From Tetmemena sp. SeJ-2015 (Eukaryota > Ciliophora > Spirotrichea > Sporadotrichida > Oxytrichidae), in the NCBI GenBank assembly GCA_027382625.1, contig JAJKFJ010004626.1:1-20745 (forward strand): a stretch of DNA of 20,745 bases. Reading direction: 5' to 3'. Positions 18,901 to 20,745 of this stretch are shown here, one piece after another (positions within the stretch are counted from its first letter, which is position 1; each line of letters starts with the position of its first letter). The position numbers and the translations under genes were made by a program. The notes under the pieces are model-generated. The model made no database searches, was not told the DNA's origin, and saw only the letters and a list, made by a program, of their open reading frames with translations.

Positions 18901-20062
18901 CTCAATAATTTTTCTACTTTACCTCTTAAACTTTTATTTTACTTTAAGCAAAGACATTCTTTTCAAATAAAATAGTCATTTTTGCATCTACTGATATCCT
19001 CGAAATTTAAGCTTTTAGTGTGGGATTTGCTTCTCTCATTTTATTTTGATCGTAGAATTATTTTGCAAGCTGCTGATTAAATGGTAAAACTGTAAGTGTA
19101 AAGGGAAAATATATTTATTATATTCATTTTTAATTAAAGGAGTTCTCAGTTTGGAGAGTTGGATTTTACTTTGATTGCATTGTGACCTGAATAAGGTAAG
19201 TTCCTTCTTGACCGAGAAGAGGAGAGAAGAAGAAAGTGTTAGAGTTTAAAACAGTAAAAGATAAACCTTGAGATGGCATCATTTTTAAAGCAATCGTGAA
19301 TTATAATTTAATTAAAAAATATAGAACGACTTAATATCTTGATTCGATACTTGTGGAAGCTCATACTAAAGTGGTATAGTGCTCATTGCCAGCTAATCTA
19401 ATAAGTTCTCTTGAAACTATGGAACCAACCCTTATAAGCTTGGATCCATAAGAGCAACTTAAAAATAAAATTTAAATCTGAACTTAAATATTTCTTTAAA
19501 AAATAGTAATATCATTTGCTGCATTAGAGTGGATATCAATAGAAAGAGTAATATAAAATCTTTGAAAGTGCAAGGAGGAATGTTAAATCTTGCTAGTTCA
19601 CCAGCGCACTATTCTTCTTCTCCTTCTTTGCACTCATAAGCTTCAAGATTAATTTATAGAATTTAAGTAACTTATTAAATTTAAAGCTATATTGGGATCA
19701 AACCTTTCATTCAATTAGGCTATTATTTAGAGTTTTCCCAGGACGTTGGGCTTTCACGGTGACGTGGCACAACTGATCAAGGAGTTACGCCTGTGAATTA
19801 CTTTAAATCGATTAAGTATTATATGCCCGTTAGGGGTTGTTAATTCCCTTAACTATTAACTATTAGAGTTTTCCCTGAACAGAGCATTAATTTTAACTGC
19901 TCAAGTTAAATTTTAAAATTTAATTGCTTTAAAGTAGGGGTATTGGTAATTAAGTAAATTGATATTTGGCTTCGACTGAATTGGCACTTTTGTGAAGGCT
20001 CTAGTTGGATCGTAGATGTCTTCAAAGGCGCTTGAATAGGATATGGATACTGGAACTAATGA
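15934..20062 (-). CDS. C2: second germline copy of the CADG-like multi-pass membrane protein, with SINE-like insertion
   Basis: Paralogue of C1 in the same orientation, similar throughout its coding parts. After removing the intervals listed below about 914 codons remain, with the same domain order: SLVPVSISYSSAFEDIYDP, then CADG-like ending GQEGTYLIQVTMQSKQNPT, then ALVVAWTMATLFGTSIILNF, LWGMIEGFQLITHLP, the VDDWSNYLFDF loop, MASFLTLILLLIIFILPSTN, and the KAFVRKRRQRQEKQKK tail. Residual problems are an in-frame TGA at 18902-18904 (AGA in C1) and a TGA removed only by assuming a 15 bp IES at 19118-19132. A 123 bp element interrupts one MDS at 19740-19862. Whether C2 gives a functional macronuclear gene depends on precise excision of that element. 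N-terminal MDSs are not adjacent. Confidence 0.72.
16034..16093 (-). other. IES, pointer TCA, 60 bp (C2)
   Basis: It has no TGA and is a multiple of 3, so it reads open in the germline and would pass as coding. The shift in C1 shows that it is an insert. Confidence 0.6.
16168..16179 (-). other. Micro-IES, pointer ATTT, 12 bp (C2)
   Basis: ATTT lies at 16176-16179 and 16164-16167. Excision gives RTID-LNTSFNFEDD, as in C1. Confidence 0.65.
16322..16359 (-). other. IES, pointer GATGA, 38 bp (C2)
   Basis: GATGA lies at 16355-16359 and 16317-16321. Excision gives HQEDDNSTTKLEQLNV. Without it C2 is frameshifted relative to C1. Confidence 0.75.
16475..16497 (-). other. IES, pointer AGCT, 23 bp (C2)
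   Basis: Same pointer, length and junction as C1, with one base difference inside. Confidence 0.68.
16659..16689 (-). other. IES, pointer ATTA, 31 bp (C2)
   Basis: The pointer is one base shorter than in C1 because the base before the second copy differs. Excision gives the same LVITYTFMPFLQMSEDN. Confidence 0.72.
16832..16844 (-). other. Micro-IES, pointer ATAA, 13 bp (C2)
   Basis: Counterpart of the C1 micro-IES, carrying an in-frame TGA. Removal gives the same FYIPVLQLSYLISLSLLMF segment. Confidence 0.5.
16994..17024 (-). other. Spliceosomal intron, 31 nt (C2)
   Basis: GTAGAGCTTA...TTTTTTTAG. Splicing joins FFITKMK to KENKNLTFKKFSSLF in frame. Confidence 0.6.
17136..17166 (-). other. 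Spliceosomal intron, 31 nt (C2)
   Basis: GTAAGCATCA...AAGTTTAG. Position and length match C1; the sequence between the ends has diverged, as expected of an intron. Confidence 0.75.
17267..17302 (-). other. IES, pointer AAGAAT, 36 bp (C2)
   Basis: AAGAAT lies at 17297-17302 and 17261-17266. Excision joins KTAR to MIQEKVLYNQILRF. It is 5 bp longer than the C1 insert, yet the protein is the same. Confidence 0.72.
17312..17341 (-). other. Spliceosomal intron, 30 nt (C2)
   Basis: GTAAGTGCTT...GAATATAG. Splicing gives LLGITKKM-KTARM. Donor and acceptor are intact. Confidence 0.75.
17545..17556 (-). other. Micro-IES, pointer ATTT, 12 bp (C2)
   Basis: ATTT lies at 17553-17556 and 17541-17544. Excision gives NLI-SVDDWSNYLFDF, as in C1. 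At 12 bp the frame is unaffected but two to three extra codons are removed. Confidence 0.6.
17691..18467 (-). other. Long IES, about 777 bp (C2)
   Basis: Same position as in C1, between ILNFFLQ and GAQMLWGMIEGF. Only scattered blocks are shared with C1, for example an AGTATATTCAA block and AGATGCAAG. The pointer is degraded to AA/AAG here, so the edges are good to a few bases. Confidence 0.55.
18692..18718 (-). other. IES, pointer TTT, 27 bp (C2)
   Basis: Counterpart of the C1 insert. At 27 bp it is a multiple of 3 with no TGA, so the unexcised frame also stays open. Excision gives DFDNF-SSGQLDEIQVTF. Confidence 0.45.
18852..18886 (-). other. Spliceosomal intron, 35 nt (C2)
   Basis: GTAATTTTATTGAC...TTTCCTATAG, at the same position as in C1 and 1 nt longer. 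The exon just upstream contains an unexplained TGA at 18902-18904. Confidence 0.55.
19118..19132 (-). other. Candidate 15 bp IES, pointer TAAA (C2)
   Basis: TAAA lies at 19129-19132 and 19114-19117. Removal takes out an in-frame TGA and joins SFNQ to IYFPFTLTV. C1 reads through the equivalent stretch without a stop, so this could instead be a nonsense mutation in C2. Confidence 0.35.
19301..19326 (-). other. IES, pointer TTC, 26 bp (C2)
   Basis: Same position and pointer as in C1 but 1 bp longer. Excision gives NQDIKSF-TIALKMMPSQGL. Both copies agree only after removal. Confidence 0.75.
19643..19688 (-). other. IES, pointer AGCTT, 46 bp (C2)
   Basis: Pointers lie at 19684-19688 and 19638-19642. 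Without excision the frame runs into TGA. With excision it reads DPNIAYECKEGEEEQCAGE, matching C1. Confidence 0.75.
19727..19739. repeat. Left target-site duplication of the SINE-like element
   Basis: TTAGAGTTTTCCC, repeated exactly at 19863-19875. Its length favours target-primed insertion over a cut-and-paste DNA transposon. Confidence 0.7.
19740..19862 (+). mobile_element. SINE-like element with tRNA-like head, 123 bp, inside C2
   Basis: It interrupts an MDS of C2 exactly where C1 has an empty site. It is flanked by a 13 bp target duplication, TTAGAGTTTTCCC, at 19727-19739 and 19863-19875. The plus strand carries an A-box-like TGGCACAACTGATCAAGG and, about 42 nt on, a weak B-box-like TCGATT. 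The 3' end is a short ATTAACTATTA repeat, as in SINE tails. About 78 bp of its core is identical to the element at 10019-10139. In the C2 frame it brings a TGA. The empty-site frame (GKLQIIAQLNERF) is restored if the element and one duplication copy are removed. Confidence 0.7.
19863..19875. repeat. Right target-site duplication of the SINE-like element
   Basis: Partner of 19727-19739. Together they have the form of a pointer pair around an IES. Confidence 0.7.
19914..19921 (-). other. Candidate 8 bp IES, pointer AAATTT (C2)
   Basis: AAATTT occurs at 19908-19913 and 19916-19921 in the same phase. Removing 8 bp joins FKAIK to FNLSSQNQCS, parallel to C1. It is so short that an ordinary frameshift is the main alternative. 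Confidence 0.35.
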
Positions 20063-20064
20063 GA

Positions 20065-20400
20065 CATTTTTTTAAATATATTAAATAATGTTTCTTTTGA
20101 ATTTTTTTTAAAAAAATGATCATATACCAAAATATTTCACTTAAAGCAGTATATTTTATATCCAAACTATTTTATTTTAATTTAATGTTAAAATAATAAG
20201 AAATGAGTCGTTTTAGAAATTTAGGATTCCTGTTATTGCTTAAAATATACTTTTTGATCTTAAACTTTAATTCATCTAAGATAAATTATTATAAATATGG
20301 CCAAATAGGTGATAATTTTAATTCTTCTGTATTATAAAGATGTATTTTTGGATTTGAAGATATATACAGTTATATTCAAAAAGTTGGATAAATACACACT
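20065..20400. other. AT-rich spacer upstream of C2, no gene seen
   Basis: Begins where similarity to C1 ends. No frame, motif or repeat worth calling. Confidence 0.4.
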
Positions 20401-20404
20401 CATA

Positions 20405-20655
20405 GAGTGAGAAGGCTGAGAGTAGGACTAGCTTGTATATGCTTTTATATTGTAGTTTACCTCCTCTTAGGCGTTCTCCCACACTCATTCTCTATGCTGA
20501 ATTGAACTTCAGTGTTCATTGCTTTTGAGATAACATACTAACTACTGTAGATGTAGGTGTAGGGCGTTCTCCTCTAACCATTTTGAGCACACTTTATTCG
20601 CGCACAGTAGTAAATACTCTGAGCGAAATCTTGTTCGATAATGACTCACTGCACT
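20405..20655 (-). CDS. Weak candidate coding fragment at the right edge
   Basis: GC-richer than its surroundings and open on the minus strand for about 80 codons with TAA/TAG = Gln (EQDFAQSIYYCARIKCAQNG; NTEVQFSIENECGRTPKRR). GGAGAACGCC occurs twice about 90 bp apart, and GTGTGGGAG recalls the TGTGGGAGCG of the 8.7/13.8 kb inverted repeats. It could be a non-coding repeat instead. Confidence 0.22.
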
Positions 20656-20745
20656 GAGTGTAAGTGATTCACATTTTCCATTAATAATTGTAAAAATAGA
20701 AATGAATTAAGAAAACTTAATAAGTTAATCACTTCACTCTTAAAA

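Noticed and set aside
19750..19830. Functional tRNA gene
   Set aside because: Only the A-box region looks good. The B-box is weak and the anticodon and acceptor stems do not pair well, and both copies have target duplications. Treated as a tRNA-derived element.
1..20745. Reading the window with the standard genetic code (bacterial, plant or animal)
   Set aside because: Conserved segments in both copies contain TAA and TAG at the same codons, often where the paralogue has CAA or CAG, while in-frame TGA falls mainly inside inserts.

Overview
The window reads as germline (micronuclear) DNA of a hypotrich-type ciliate. Three things support this. First, coding segments stay open only if TAA and TAG are read as glutamine, with TGA the only stop. 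Second, coding is broken every 50-300 bp by AT-rich inserts that begin and end with a 3-6 bp direct repeat; removing the insert plus one repeat copy restores the reading frame. Those are the properties of internally eliminated sequences (IESs) with pointers between macronuclear-destined segments (MDSs). Third, true introns (GTAAG...TAG, 30-35 nt) lie among them. No telomeric G4T4/C4A4 tracts are visible, so this is chromosome-internal. I cannot name the genus.

The best evidence is internal. A segment of about 4.7-5.0 kb occurs twice in the same orientation (about 360-5087 and 15090-20062). Each copy carries the C-terminal half of a large membrane protein on the minus strand (C1 and C2: CADG-like domain, then several membrane segments and a charged tail). 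A second, convergent plus-strand gene lies at its left end (P1 and P2). Where the copies differ in insert length by 1, 2 or 4 bp, the differences fall inside the inferred IESs or introns, and excision brings both copies to the same protein. This allowed about 15 IESs and 4 introns to be placed per copy, including IESs of only 8-15 bp and one of about 778 bp. C2 additionally holds a 123 bp tRNA-like, SINE-like insertion flanked by a 13 bp target duplication. A second copy sits at 10019-10139.

Between the duplicates, minus-strand coding blocks look like other parts of the same family. Block B (13961-14625) has a CADG-like segment, a Gly/Pro linker and a second CADG-like segment. Block A (13467-11700) has an ATG and extracellular repeat-like segments. 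Block A' (7662-6834) has more such segments. On the minus strand the order is C2, B, A, A', C1. In a protein the order would be expected to be A, A', B, C. Either several genes are interleaved or the gene is scrambled.

The rest is germline-limited repeat material. An inverted pair of about 290 bp with a conserved short ORF sits at 8617-8905 and 13604-13892. A foldback structure lies at 9018-9655. A dispersed repeat of about 630-800 bp occurs at 6060-6692 and 9715-10520. All assignments are read by eye. Domain names are family-level inferences.
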